Shown: piece after piece, positions 46,339 to 58,129 of the stretch
How positions within the stretch are numbered: position 1 is the first letter of the stretch
How the letters are laid out: each line of letters starts with the position of its first letter
Assembly: GCF_042100115.1 (NCBI RefSeq)
Contig: NC_091273.1
Coordinates: 3,472,001-3,536,000, forward strand
Reading direction: 5' to 3'
Source: Alternaria dauci
Lineage: Eukaryota; Ascomycota; Dothideomycetes; Pleosporales; Pleosporaceae
Length of the DNA: 64,000 nucleotides
Notes under the pieces: model-generated
Told to the model about the DNA's origin: nothing
The model's database searches: none
Seen by the model: only the letters and a program-made list of their open reading frames with translations
Position numbers and translations under genes: made by a program

Positions 46339-49300
46339 ATGGGCAAGAAGGAACCGTCTCTCGAGGGCCACAGGTCCGGTCAGGCCAACGAGCCTCTCTC
46401 CAAGCCCGCGCATGCCCTACCATGGAAGGACGTCGTCAACGAGATCAAGTGTAACGCCGAAGATGGTCTGACTACTGCGGAAGCAAAGTTAAGACATGAG
46501 AAGTATGGCAACAATGATCTGGGTGATGATGGAGGAGTTTCACCAGGCAAGATTCTCCTAAGACAGGTCGCCAACGCAATGACATTGGTGTGTAACCCAA
46601 CCTAACACCCAACCGCAACAACTCTAACAAAACCTAGATCTTGATCGCTGCAATGGCTGTGTCTTTCGCTATCCAGTCGTGGATCGAAGGTGGTGTAGTA
46701 ACCGCCATCATTCTGCTCAACGTCGTGATTGGTTTCGTGCAAGAGTTCAATGCTGAAAAGACAATGGACTCTCTTCGATCGCTCTCCTCGCCAACTGCCA
46801 CCGCTGCGCGAGACGGAAAGACTGTTACCATCCCAACAATTGAGGTGGTTCCGGGCGACCTGATTGAGCTGAAGACAGGTGACACTGTCCCGGCCGACAT
46901 CCGGTACGTTGAATAGCGCTAAATTAGTTAGTACGCCACTAACTCGTATGCAGTATTATCGAAGCACTGAACTTCGAAACCGACGAAGCTCTTCTCACCG
47001 GAGAATCTCTCCCTGTCAACAAAGACGGCGATGTCGTTTTCGACGAAGACACTGGCCCTGGTGACCGCCTCAATGTTGCCTACAGCTCCTCAACCGTCAC
47101 CAAGGGACGCGCTCGTGGCGTCGTCTTTGCTACAGGAATGTACACTGAAATTGGCTCTATTGCCATGTCTCTCCGACAAAAGGGCTCGCGCGTCCGCGAA
47201 GTCAAGCGCAAGCCTGACGGCAAGGCCAAACCGCATCGTTACGCTCAGGCATGGTCTTTGACGGCCGCTGATGCCGTCGGCCACTTCCTCGGTGTCAACG
47301 TTGGTACTCCACTCCAAAAGAAGCTCGCCCGCCTCGCTATCCTCCTTTTTGGTGTCGCTGTCGTCTGCGCAATCATTGTTCTGGCTGCCAACAGCTTCTC
47401 CAACAACAGCGAAGTTATCATCTACGCTGTTGCCACTGGTCTCAGTATGATTCCGGCTTCTCTCACTGTTGTCTTGACCATCACAATGGCCGCTGGTACA
47501 AAGCGCATGGTTCAGCGCCACGTTATTGTTCGCAATCTGAAGTCGCTTGAGGCCTTGGGAGGTGTCACTGATATTTGTTCTGACAAGACTGGTACCCTTA
47601 CACAAGGAAAGATGGTTGCTAAAAAGGCCTGGATCCCCGCAAAGGGCACCTACTCCGTTGGCCAGTCCGACGAGCCTCACAACCCCACTGTTGGCGCTCT
47701 GACCTTCAACCCCAAGCAGCCGCGACACATTGATCCCGACATAGACGAGAAGACAGAGACCTACGAGGAGCTTCTGCAAGACAACGAGCACCTGGTCGAC
47801 TACCTCAAAGTTGCTTCGCTTGCCAACTTGGCCCATGTTCATCAGACTGACGAAGGTCAATGGAATGCACGTGGTGATCCAACTGAGATTGCTATCCAAG
47901 TCTTTGCCTCTCGCTTCAAGTGGAACCGTCTCGAACACACTGGTGGAGATTCGCCTGCCTGGAAGCAACTCGCTGAATTTCCCTTCGACTCCGATGTCAA
48001 GAAGATGTCCGTCATCTTCGAGGAGACTGCTACCTCTAAGAAGTATGTTTTCACCAAGGGCGCTGTCGAACGTGTCATCTACTCCTGCACCCGCGTTTTC
48101 AACGACGAGAGCGAAACCGGCGTTGACCTCGATGACGATTACCGCGAGGAGATTTTGGCAAACATGGAATCCTTGGCTGCCATGGGTCTTCGTGTCTTGG
48201 CACTTGCAAGCAAGGAGTACGACGGTCCATCACCAAGCAAGGGCGAGGATCTCGATCGCGAGAGCATCGAGAACGGATTGATCTTCCGCGGTCTTGTTGG
48301 ACTGTACGACCCGCCCCGACCCGAGACTGCCGGCTCTGTTCGTCAGTGCCAGAAGGCCGGTATCGAGGTTCACATGCTTACTGGTGACCATCCCGGAACT
48401 GCGCGCGCAATCGCTATTGAAGTTGGTATTGTGCCTTCTAACATGAGCACTCTCCCCAAGGAAACCACTGATGCCATGGTCATGACCGCCTCTCAGTTCG
48501 ATAAACTCACCGATGATGAAATCGACGCCCTGCCGCTACTTCCTCTTGTTATTGCTCGATGCGCTCCGAACACCAAGGTCCGTATGATCGACGCCCTACA
48601 CCGACGTAAGGCTTTCACTGGTATGACTGGTGACGGTGTGAACGACTCTCCATCCCTCAAGCGCTCAGATGTCGGTATTGGTATGGGTACTGGATCTGAT
48701 GTAGCCAAGGATGCTTCCGACATTGTTTTGACCGACGACAACTTCGCCTCGATCCTTAACGCTATCGAGGAGGGCCGCCGCATGTTCGACAACATCCAAA
48801 AATTCATTCTACATCTGCTCGCCCAGAACATTGCGCAAGCCTGTGTTTTGCTTATTGGTCTCGCATTCAAGGATGACAGTGGGCTCTCAGTCTTCCCAGT
48901 GTCCCCAGTCGAAGTCATGTGGATTATCATGATTACCTCATCTCTTCCTGACATGGGTCTTGGTTTCGAGGTCGCAGCTCCCGACATTCTCACTCGACCC
49001 CCTCAGAATGTAAGTTATCTTCTTCTCCAACTAGACAACAGAACATGTACTAACAACAAAAATAGCTCAAGCGTGGTGTCTTTACTTTGGAGGTCATCAT
49101 GGACATGTTCGTATACGGTCTCTGGATTGCCGCCCTCTGTCTCGGTGCTTTCTCCCTGGTCATGTTTGGTTGGGGCGACGGTAATCTTGGACACGGCTGC
49201 AACGAAGGTTACAACGACTCTTGCGACACAGTCTTCCGCGCTCGTGCGACGACTTTCGCATGCCTCACCTGGTTCTCCGTCTTCCTTGCATGGCAAATGT

Positions 49301-49701
49301 TGGACATGCGCCGATCGTTCTTTGCGATGCAGCCAGGCTCGAAGAAGTACCTTACGCAATGGGCTATCGACGTCTGGCGCAACAAGTTCCTCTTCTTCTC
49401 CATCGTCTTCGCCTTTGTCACCATCTTCCCCGTCCTGTACATCCCTGTGATCAACGACAAGGTCTTCAGGCACAAGGGCATTAGCTGGGAATGGGGAATT
49501 GTCTTTGTCGCTACATTCCTCTTCTTCCTCGGCATCGAGTCCTGGAAGTGGGCCAAGCGCGTCTTCTTCAGGAGACGTGACGCTAAGAACGGCGTCGCCA
49601 GGCGAGGCTCTGTGGATCTTGAGCAGCGCGTCTTCGAGCGATACCTCAGTACCGCCATCAGCACTGATGGCGAGGATGGCGAGAAGAAGTCGTCTGCATG
49701 A
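46339..49701 (+). CDS. ENA-type (P-IID) Na+/K+ efflux P-type ATPase
   Basis: Four exons (46339-46587, 46638-46903, 46954-49009, 49066-49701) give 1068 residues, typical of fungal ENA pumps. The actuator motif TGES is near residue 186, the phosphorylation site DKTGTLT starts at Asp382, and the hinge motif TGDGVNDSP lies near residue 728. The M4 region reads ATGLSMIPASLTVVLTITMA, as in IID pumps rather than SERCA or PMCA calcium pumps. The short cytosolic N-terminus (SKPAHALPWKDV) also fits ENA proteins. It should export Na+ or K+ across the plasma membrane at high pH or high salt. Introns are 50, 50 and 56 nt with good branch sites. The C-terminal tail is basic and acidic by turns, without a known motif. 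Several fungi carry multiple paralogues, so I give no symbol. Confidence 0.94.
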
Positions 49702-51100
49702 GATAACAAGTTACGCAATGAAGTATGATATCTGTCAGACGAGCCTCGATTGGAGAGGCTTTAATGTTTGTGGGTCAGGCTTTGTCCTGCAAAAGGCGTT
49801 TTGATTTGTTTGCATAGCCTGCGATTGCGATACCTCATGCCCTTACGGCTGCGATCAAGGCTTTTCCTAGTCAGAGTACGTGTATGTTGTAGTTAAGATA
49901 CCACCATGAATAAATTGAACTATCACCATCTGCCTTCGCAATGATCAAGATGTTCATTTCAGGATTTTTTCTGAGACGTTTCCAGTACCTCCAATCAACT
50001 ATGATCGTACAAAGCGTAGCAAAAGCGGCCATAGTCAGCCTCGGTCGAACGCACAGTCTTCGGACTTGCCTTTTTCGGAGACTGGCGCATGCAAGTCCTG
50101 CCATGGCCCACAGCATTACACTATCCCCACTCCGCCATGCCATGCCATGCCAAACGTTTCCGCTCCATCACACCAAGCCCGAAAATGTGCGTTTAGTCTC
50201 GGCGCCTAGCATGCGCTAAAAGGTTAGTTTGCATATGGAATACGTCAGCCGAGGCATACTGTGGCCTTGGGTTTGGCCTGAGAAGGCTGAAAAGTGAGCT
50301 GATAACAACTCGGGATCGTGAGGTGTTCTGTCAAAAGTATTGGACGAAAATCGGGCTTGGTGCGGATTAGTGACCGAGCGATTGTGTGGGCAGAGATTTG
50401 GGTTCAGTAAGAATCCATGGCGTCTGTTTGCCTGCATTTGCTTTTTACCGCTACCCAATCGCCGTGTTGCGCCTTCGTGCAAGTGCTGCGGACGAACCGA
50501 CTTTCCGCGGCGACTCTGTGAACGGCCAGCTAGCTATGGAGTTCCAGTTTGTAGAAATATCGGTTCGCAACAACGACGATAAATGCATCCCCGGTGTATC
50601 TCAGCCATCCACGTTGCGCGTTGGCAGCAGAATCGATGTCAATGCCATGATCTCTCGAGCGCCAGCAAGAAGCGGCAAGAAACGGCGGAAAGACGTGGCT
50701 GTGGAGGCTGAGCCTGCGGACATGTCGGTGTCATAGAACGCCCGGATGAGTGAGCCCCGGGGTAAGCACAAGTTGTCGGTAGTTGAGTGTTAAGAGCGAA
50801 CACTGCACACCTTAGACAACGACTCTTGAGTCGCTAGAAATACTTCCTTTTCAACAAACACTATCCACATTTTGCGAGTATTCGAGATACAACGGAAGGA
50901 TTAGCGATCGCAGAGCATAGGATCTCCGGGACGCGCAATCGATTGGTGCCGGTATATCCGCGTCTTCCGCCGTCATTGCTGATTGCAACGTTGTTCCCCG
51001 CAACAAGTCGAGGTCGAGCCAAATCGCATTCCCCATTCCCCCACACATCAACCGAACAACGTCCGAGTCTTCGAGTGACGAAGATATCGAAAAAAGCGCG
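49702..51100. other. Intergenic, no firm gene
   Basis: This lies between the ATPase stop and the RING gene. One frame, about 50459-50736 (+), has balanced composition (GQLAMEFQFVEISVRNNDDK) and a basic patch (RSGKKRRKDV), but no suitable ATG or splice partner was found, so it is noted but not called. The last 250 bases are the leader of the RING gene. Confidence 0.4.
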
Positions 51101-52252
51101 ATGCCTGCGGTATCTGGTCACGGATTTGTGCGCACGCTTGAAGCGCGAGAATGGAGGGACACCGTTGGTCAGTCGGGCATGACACCGACGGCTTTTAGTT
51201 TTCTGATTCCCGTCTTTGTTGTCGCTATCGTGGCGCCGTTGTAAGTCCTGTTCCGTCTATTCCGCAGTGTGTTGAGCCGAAAGGAAAGGGCTATGTAAGG
51301 GCTGCTCCTATCTGGGTAGCTGGCAAATGACATTGGGCTGATGATTATCGATGATGTAGTCTGTGTATATTCTGCATACGGAAGAGACGGCAAGCTGTCC
51401 CTGCCCCAGCGCGTCCACCACCCAAGACGAAGAAGCCGGCACTTCGACGTGCAGAAGCAAGAGAGAAACTGAATGAGGTCACTGAAGTAGTGAGCCTTAC
51501 CGAAACCTCATCTCGACAAAGTCGTGATGGTGCGGAGAACGACGATGGGAGACTAGACGCGGTGGATACGCACTCGGTCTTGGAACGTGAATGGTGAGTT
51601 TCGACATACAACAATACTTGTTGAAGATTACATTCTAACTATCCTGCGCAGCGCGATATGTCTCTCCGCTCTTCACGCGCCCGCCCCACCCGAGCCCGCC
51701 AAACTTTCTCCAGAAACCCCAATAACCGATGATGCCGCGCTGCCCGCATCCCTTCCACAATCCGACTCCACCGATCTATCAGCCACAACCACGGCTACAC
51801 CCGAGAACGAAACTATCCTCAAGCTTTCCGTCTGCGGCCACGAATTCCATGCTGATTGCTTAGTCTCTTGGTTCGTCTTGCGCAAAACAAGCTGTCCAAT
51901 ATGCCGATCGATATATATGAGCAAGGAAGCCATGGAGCAGCATGATGAGGAAGAAAGGATAGCCATGGGTGGCGATGTGACGCCCACAGCGCTGGAAGCC
52001 GGAACCGCCAATCCGGTACAGGCAGTGCCAGTGAGCAACTGGCGCTACTTTCTGCATGGAAGTGGCATAAGGAGATACCAAGAAACGCAAGCGCAAGCAC
52101 AGGCACAGGCTCAACCTGCAGTGGAACTACAGAACCGTACTCCGCAAACAGGAGAGGAGCGTGAGGCCGATGCTGCAGTCGCAGTGGAGGCGACAGTGCA
52201 GCAGCCAGAGCAGCCCTCTAGGCCGAGGTGGCGGAGGTTGTTGAGAATGTAA
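51101..52252 (+). CDS. Membrane-anchored RING-H2 protein (likely E3 ubiquitin ligase)
   Basis: Three exons (51101-51240, 51360-51593, 51652-52252) close in frame to 324 residues. One membrane helix lies at about residues 31-53 (core FSFLIPVFVVAIVAPFLCIF), followed by a basic stretch (RKRRQ), so the RING faces the cytosol. The zinc ligands of a RING-H2 finger are Cys125, Cys128, Cys186, His188, His191, Cys194, Cys206 and Cys209 (CAIC ... CGHEFHADC ... CPIC). The gap between the second and third cysteines is 57 residues, much longer than usual, and is filled with Ser/Thr/Pro. The first cysteine is encoded across an exon junction. A short Ala-Gln repeat occurs after the RING. The layout resembles ATL-type and other membrane E3 ligases; the substrate is unknown. 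The gene is tail to tail with the next one, 297 bp apart. Confidence 0.88.
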
Positions 52253-52549
52253 GCGCTCAATGACAAGAGATGATTATGACAACTGAAGAATGATGGAACG
52301 ATTTGAGACTGTTTTCTTTTCGAGATACCCTACACGCGTTCGGACGTTTAGTTTGCGATGAACTCAATACACTTAGACTTGATCTTTTTTACTTATGCTT
52401 CTATGCATCTCAACTTGCCCTAAGGGTACTCACCATGTTCTGCCTGAGACACCTAATCTTAACAAGGATGTATTATTCAGAGCTGACCCTACTTCTACGT
52501 ACAGCTTGTAAAACCCAACCTCTCAGTCCTGCCCTCGCGTAACATCTTC

Positions 52550-55181
52550 TCACGAACCAAACCAGAAATCGTTCTCATTCTGTGATACACCTGCAGGGTC
52601 AAAGGAACCATTACCGGCCGTCACAAGGCCCTCGAATTGTCCCCAACTAGCAAAATCTGTCCAATCGTGTAGGTCAAATGTGAAAGTTGGGTTGGTCGTA
52701 GTAAATACTCCTGCACTGTTTGGTGTGGGTGGGATGTTGCTATTGCCAGTGGCGTTGTAGAGTATATTTGTTAGATCTGATGATAGTGGTACAGTTTCGG
52801 GATTTGGTGTCGATAAGGGCTGTGGAAGAATCGGAGTTTCGTGGAAGCTGGTGTTCTCGCCTGAAGGTGTCTACGATATGAGGTCAGTGTATGCGTACAG
52901 AGAGCCTGTATTCGCCGACAGAAACTCTGAACTCACATCAACCGATGCTGCGGGCGTCGATAATCTCCCCGACTGCCGTACCGCCTCAGTCCTAAGCTCC
53001 TCCAGGACAACGCAATATCGGTGCGCAAGACAGTCAGTATCGCTAACGGTCTCCAATTGTCTTTGACACTTCATGCCTGCCTCAAAAAAACCCTCGCACT
53101 CTACCTTTGTCTTCACACCCAAGCCTTGTTGAATGCGATGAATGTACAGCACTACCACTGCACAGAATGCATAGTATTGCGTAAACCAGAAAGAGCGGAA
53201 GAGATTGGACGAGACAAACACGTCATCTACGAAACGTACAAGGGACATGGCAGCTCTGAGACAGGCAGTGATGTTGGCCGATGCGTCGTAATTTGTGGCA
53301 CTCCAGTTCGGATGGGTTGGCATGTGCGTCAAACTTGCGAAATCTCTCAGTAAGAAAGGCCGATGAATAAGTAAAAGCGCGTGGTGGTATGCCAGGTTGA
53401 GAACGGAACGCTGGCGTTGGTAGACTGGTATGAGCAGCTGGTTGTCGATGCGTGCGTCGGAGGCGGAGCCAGAGAGGAATCCGACCAGCGAGTTGTGCCA
53501 CGCGTGCAGGTCTGCAGTGTACTTGGCCGATAGCTCAACGCGCCGGGCCAAGCTGGGCGGTCGGATTGAGTACAGATCTCGCAGCACGAGAGAGACGATG
53601 CGTGTAAGTTTGATGTGCTCAATTGGGGCTGTCATCAAGGAATATGTAGATCGCGATGGGAGAGTGATATAATCCGGGTGGAGGTCGTTGTCATTGACAA
53701 CCGTTGGAAGCTCCTAGAGTATCTATATTAGCCAACGGAATTTGTTCTCAAATTACCAGTATCAACGTGCCTGATCGATATCCTCGTCCTTGAAGGTTCG
53801 TGGCCGGCCAAGAGCAGCAGCAAGGTACTTGTCAAGTGAGTATGCAACCCAAAACAAGCGTCTTCGACTCTCAAGCTCCACATAGTCCACCTTCGTCGAG
53901 GGATCGCATTTCCTACCGCGATTCAACCCTATGGCAAGGGCGAGATGCGACAACGTGCCAAAGAGGCTCCAACAGTGGTTGATGCGGGACTGTGTTAGAA
54001 GGTAGAAGCACTGTAGCAGTCGTGCCTGGACACTCGCTAGTCTTACAGCGCCGCGCTCTCCAGAGAGCAGGTTCTCAGCTGCACGGAAAAATCGAGCACT
54101 GACAGATGTTAGCCGGTATTGTGAAAGCGCGAGGATCAACAAACCTATTCGTTTGCACTGAACTGTCTGGCGGCATATACGCTTGTGCTTGGGCGAATAC
54201 CACCATCAACAACGCCGCCTTCGCTTTACCGTCTTCTTTACCCCTCATCTCACCTTGGGTCTCATAAAACTCATCTACAAGCTGTTCGATCGTCGGTCGA
54301 TGTAGGAAGCGATGAGTTGGTGCCGCGTACTCGAAATATCGCTCTACAAGCCTCTGCGCATCAGGCTTCGGTGGCGGAACAAAGATGGAAAGATCAAACT
54401 CTGGAAGCGGAGCGTCTCCGAAGGTGAAGATGGTAGAGTCATGTGACAGGGAGGAATTCTGATGCAAACGCTTCTGAATACGAATGAGAAAGGAAGCTGC
54501 GCTTGAAGATCCAACGTAGTGACCTTCTTGGTCTCTTTGAGCCCCTTGTGGCACAGGGGAGTCCCGAGAGGAAGGGCGACTGCTGGTGTCGGTAGCCATG
54601 TTGAGAGTATCAGGATTTGAGTTTTCGGGATTCGGGTAAGCTGCTGGATCCACTGAGGTTGATGGACTTGGGTATATACGTGGGTATTGAATTGCCGATG
54701 CTGCATGTGTATCTTTGGCAGGTGGTTCTGATATCAAGCCTTTCCTTCCCTGTAGTAAGGGATCCGTAACTACTGATTCGTCCACAATGACGGAGGGAAG
54801 TCGGCCTCGCGTATATGATGCAGTAAATTCACATGGCAACTCTGATCTCAAACAGAGCGCACAGGGACATCTTCCAGTACACCTCACTTTTTTCCTGTTT
54901 CTGGTGTTAACGACTCCATGTATCCCTGCAGCGCAGCACGCGCGTGCCGAATTTCAACAAGCTCACTTCTTACATCGATCGCAAGCCCTACTGACTCTGC
55001 TCCTCTCCCGCTCCTCTCTCCTTCTCTTGGCAGGTGGTGATTTCGGCTCATCCAGGCTTGCGCTTGCTGGCGTGGCGGTTGTAACGGCTTCAATACCATT
55101 GGCAGGAGTCCATCGAGCAGTTGAGACATGCTTCGGCTCGGCGTCCGCAGACGCTCCTTGAGAGAGAGTTCTTCCGTTCAT
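52550..55181 (-). CDS. Zn2Cys6 transcription factor with fungal-specific domain; contains a GC-AG intron
   Basis: Five exons (55181-54967, 54894-54145, 54098-53771, 53713-52937, 52870-52550) close in frame to 796 residues. The zinc cluster (Cys67, Cys70, Cys77, Cys83, Cys86, Cys93; reads CDRCKKKKVRC then CALCLRSELPC) is split by the first intron and preceded by a basic segment. The middle (about 240-540) is the fungal-specific transcription factor domain, including ESRRRLFWVAYSLDKYLAAA and the typical GRPRTFKDEDIDQELP. The third intron (53770-53714, 57 nt) begins GCACGT; no GT donor gives the reading frame that continues into ELPTVVNDNDLHPDY. The C-terminus is Asn/Thr/Pro-rich and may activate. 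The start is the ATG at 55181; an ATG 43 codons upstream is possible. The neighbouring hydrolase may be a target, which is only an inference from position. Confidence 0.9.
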
Positions 55182-55536
55182 GATCGGGACTGTGCAGGCG
55201 TTCGTCCCTTGACAATGTTCATGTTCACAAAGTGGAGTCAGAAGTCTAGAGCTCGGATAAGAACTGATTAACGGCCGGAAAAGCCGTACGCTAAGCCTAA
55301 AACGATGCATCGCGCACGAGATCTCAGCAAGCAGGATTATGATACGCTAAATAGCTTTGAATTGATTTGCGGTTCTTTGAGAGTGTGTGGTAGATTTAAC
55401 CTCCACTACCCAAGCCTACGTCAACCGTTCCCCAAAGCTCAAAACCAATGATTATCGCGATACAGTAGGCCTTCCAGGAGACCGAAAAAGCGAACTTCAC
55501 ACTCTCGTGGACCCAAGCCTACGTCTACTTCATGCC
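55182..55536. other. Short intergenic region upstream of the Zn2Cys6 gene
   Basis: About 355 bp separates the hydrolase stop from the regulator start. It should hold the regulator's promoter and leader. In-frame ATG codons upstream of 55181 (to 55310) leave the true start open. Confidence 0.5.
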
Positions 55537-56571
55537 TCACGAGCGCAGCCATTTCCCTTCTACCCATGCCAACCCCTCCTTGAGCCACGGCTCCTCGTCC
55601 TCCTCGACTGGGATAGTAAAGCCGTGTTCTTGTCCAGGCCTAATCTCCAGCTTGACCTCGATACCATTTCCTAGCGCTTTGCACTTCTCTACAAACTTCT
55701 TACTATCCTCTACACTAACGGTTGAGTCCACACCACCATGGAAAATGTACGTCGGCGGCAACCATTTCTTCTCCTCAATAAGCCCAATCGGCCACATCTT
55801 CTCGTCCTTCCCGAAATAGGTGAGGTAGTGTCCATATGCAGCTAAAACGTAGTTCAATGACACTCTCGCTGGTGGCACTGCCGAAGAGACGACAGTACCT
55901 GGTTTGACGGTCGAGAGATGCTCAGCCAGCTCGGATTCTAGCGGAGCAGGTCCGTCATAATACGTATCGCTTCGCTCGATACGCAGATAATTTGTCATGG
56001 GAAATTCTCCCAGGATAGCTTTGATGCTGCCGCGAGGCTGGGTGAGACCTGACATCAAGGCCATGTAACCACCCGCCGATTCGCCTGAGACCAGGATCTT
56101 CCCATAGTCTAGCTCGATACCGCTTCCTTTCTTGTGAGAGGCAAGAAACTCGCTCACTGATCCTTTGTTGAACCAGGTCCAGAAGTCACTTAGATCTTCG
56201 AGGATGTCTGCGCCACTGTGTTCGGGAACAAAGCGGTAATTGGGAGCTACCACGATTGCGTTGTTGCGGTGAACAAAGGGGACGAAGAAGGCGCTGAACC
56301 AGTCGGGAAAGAGACAATCCCCTGTAATCTGCAGTTCGTCGTCAGTGCCTAGCTCATGCGCCGTTGTGATGATAGTGCAGCGGTTTCAGAATCAACATAC
56401 CAGTCCACCGCCGTGAAACTTGACCAAAACAGGAGACTTTCTGGGCCTGAGATCCTTCGGCACCATGATACCGACTTCGATTTCATGCTCGCCAATCTTC
56501 TTAAACGAAGTTCGAAATACGTCGAAACTATCGAATCGATTCACCCCCGTCGTATCGTCAAGTGGTGCCAT
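55537..56571 (-). CDS. Alpha/beta hydrolase (HSL-like esterase/lipase or related)
   Basis: Two exons (56571-56401, 56328-55537) join in phase 0 across a 72-nt intron, giving 320 residues. The oxyanion-hole motif HGGG is at residues 53-56, just before the intron; the nucleophile Ser141 lies in GESAGG; the aspartate is likely in GGVDSTVS (about 255), and the histidine in GQEHGF (about 290). These mark the hormone-sensitive-lipase type of alpha/beta hydrolase (alpha/beta hydrolase 3 family). There is no signal peptide, so it is probably intracellular. The exact substrate cannot be inferred; related fungal proteins act on esters or detoxify small molecules, and some belong to metabolite clusters. 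The gene lies just upstream of, and in the same direction as, the Zn2Cys6 gene. Confidence 0.88.
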
Positions 56572-57619
56572 GTTGTTCTTATTCCTTTTCTTCTTTTCTC
56601 TGAGATGATCTCAGAATGTTAGAAGAAATGTTGGAATTGTAAGACTTTGAACAGAGCACAAGCTGGACCTATAAGCTTTCTAGAGCCCGGGCGTAATCTC
56701 ACCATTGAGTAAACGACTTTCCCGGTTGTCACTAGTACTTGCTGCAGTGCGCCTAGGTACGCGCTGTGTAGCGGGGTAAGTAAGACGCGAGCTCTCCCTT
56801 TGGTGGATTTTGGGAGTGAGGAAGCATGACTAGAGGGGTGGTTGTCAATAGTTCATGGCAATGGAGTAGTTATCGCATGGCCATCGCGAACTAGATAGAC
56901 TTAGGCTAATTGAATACTAGGAACCTTCTGCAATAGGTCGGCTTTTTTGAATAATTACCGCATCAGCCATCTATTACTATGTCAAACTTTGACATAAGTA
57001 TATGTGATTGCTCACTCCTGAATAAGCACTGCCAACTGCTCGAATTCCGTGGCAAACGTCTGGATGTTCTCCATGAAAGTAACAGGTGATATCGATGTAT
57101 TCACAGACGGCTTTAACATGCTTGCGCGATTAGCAGTAGGCGTCGTGTTCGTTGATTTCGGCTTTGAAGCATATGCGCTGCTCGACATAAACCTCTTAGC
57201 GCATGGCTACAGCCATGACATTGTAGAAATCTATGCGGTACGCTGATCTGTTGCTTTCCGCAAGTTAGTATGACCAAAACGTTCACGGACAACATCTCGC
57301 AGCACATGGATCTGAAAGAAAAGGACCCGCGTTACTAGCAAGTGCAAATCTTCAATTGTCCTAGCTCATCTCGATGCCCACTTCCTACCTCCATTGTCCA
57401 ACAAGCACCCTACAGATTGCAGCATCATTGCACCGCATGTCCGTTCACCCTACTCATCACCCGGATTTGTAGGAATCCTCCAGATGACAAACGCGTTTTC
57501 GTGAGCTAATCATTGGAGACACGCGATTGGAACTCGGCCCACGCGTGTTCAGAGAATGTACGAGGATATGTATCGGTAGGTGCGAGCAGGATTTGGGGTA
57601 GATTCAAGAATGAGAGAAG
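56572..57619. other. Intergenic: hydrolase promoter and RUB1 3' region
   Basis: About 1 kb without a convincing gene. The frame 57049-57246 (+) is short and hydrophobic but has no motif or context. The stretch 56880-57010 is relatively AT-rich. No repeat was recognised. Confidence 0.5.
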
Positions 57620-58129
57620 CTAGTTTCCTCCACGAAGAGCAAGGACCAAATGCAGTGTGGCACCGCCCTCGAGTTGGTAGTCTGCGGCGGTCTTGTCGTC
57701 GTTCCTGAACATGATTGCGTTAGTCTTGTCGCGTACGAATGCAAGAATTTGCATGCGGTTAGGGGCGGGTAACGTCCAGGGACTTTGAGACATACATTTG
57801 CTTTCCTCCGTAAATGAGACGTTGTTGCGCGGGCGGGATGCCTTCCTTCTCCTCGACGCGCTCCTTTATCCTCGAGACCTGTGTACCGTCAGCGTTGTGC
57901 TCCTTGAGTTTACCGCGTAAAGCTCTCCACGTTTCCGATTGGTTGGCGAGCGGCATCATATGCGTATACGGTGACAAAAGTTGGGCAGGTGTACCTTGTA
58001 GTCGGCCTCGATATCCAGCTCGATCTCCTTGCCAGTGAGGGTTCGCACTCTGTTGCCTGTCAGCCACTCTTCATTTCTTCTCTTGCTCCAAATGAGTCTC
58101 ATAAAGAGCCCCACGTACTTGATCTGCAT
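57620..58129 (-). CDS. rub1: RUB1/NEDD8 ubiquitin-like modifier
   Basis: Four exons (58129-58119, 58049-57995, 57878-57796, 57704-57620) give 77 residues: [20 protein letters not shown], then [20 protein letters not shown] and the end [11 protein letters not shown]. The Ala at position 72 (ALRGG) marks NEDD8/Rub1 rather than ubiquitin, which has Arg there. One residue follows Gly-Gly, so the precursor needs C-terminal processing before the E1 (Ula1-Uba3) can activate it for cullin neddylation. The first coding exon is only 11 nt. The three introns (69, 116 and 91 nt) together exceed the coding length. An open frame reading through the middle exons from an ATG in the intron is an artefact. Confidence 0.96.

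Noticed and set aside
50386..50736. Open frame with a basic C-terminal patch upstream of the RING gene
   Set aside because: The second half looks moderately coding-like, but I found no proper start, no splice partner and no family. I kept it as a note within the intergenic entry only.
52871..52936. Reading on from the fourth exon of the Zn2Cys6 gene to the TAG at 52871 as the natural end
   Set aside because: The 66 bases have GTGAGT at the start and CGTAG at the end. Splicing them out opens another 106 stop-free codons with a typical regulator C-terminus (for example DLHDWTDFASWGQFEG).
57759..58067. A 102-codon frame covering the middle of RUB1
   Set aside because: It reads through two introns and only its second half matches NEDD8. 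The spliced model gives the exact 77-residue family protein.
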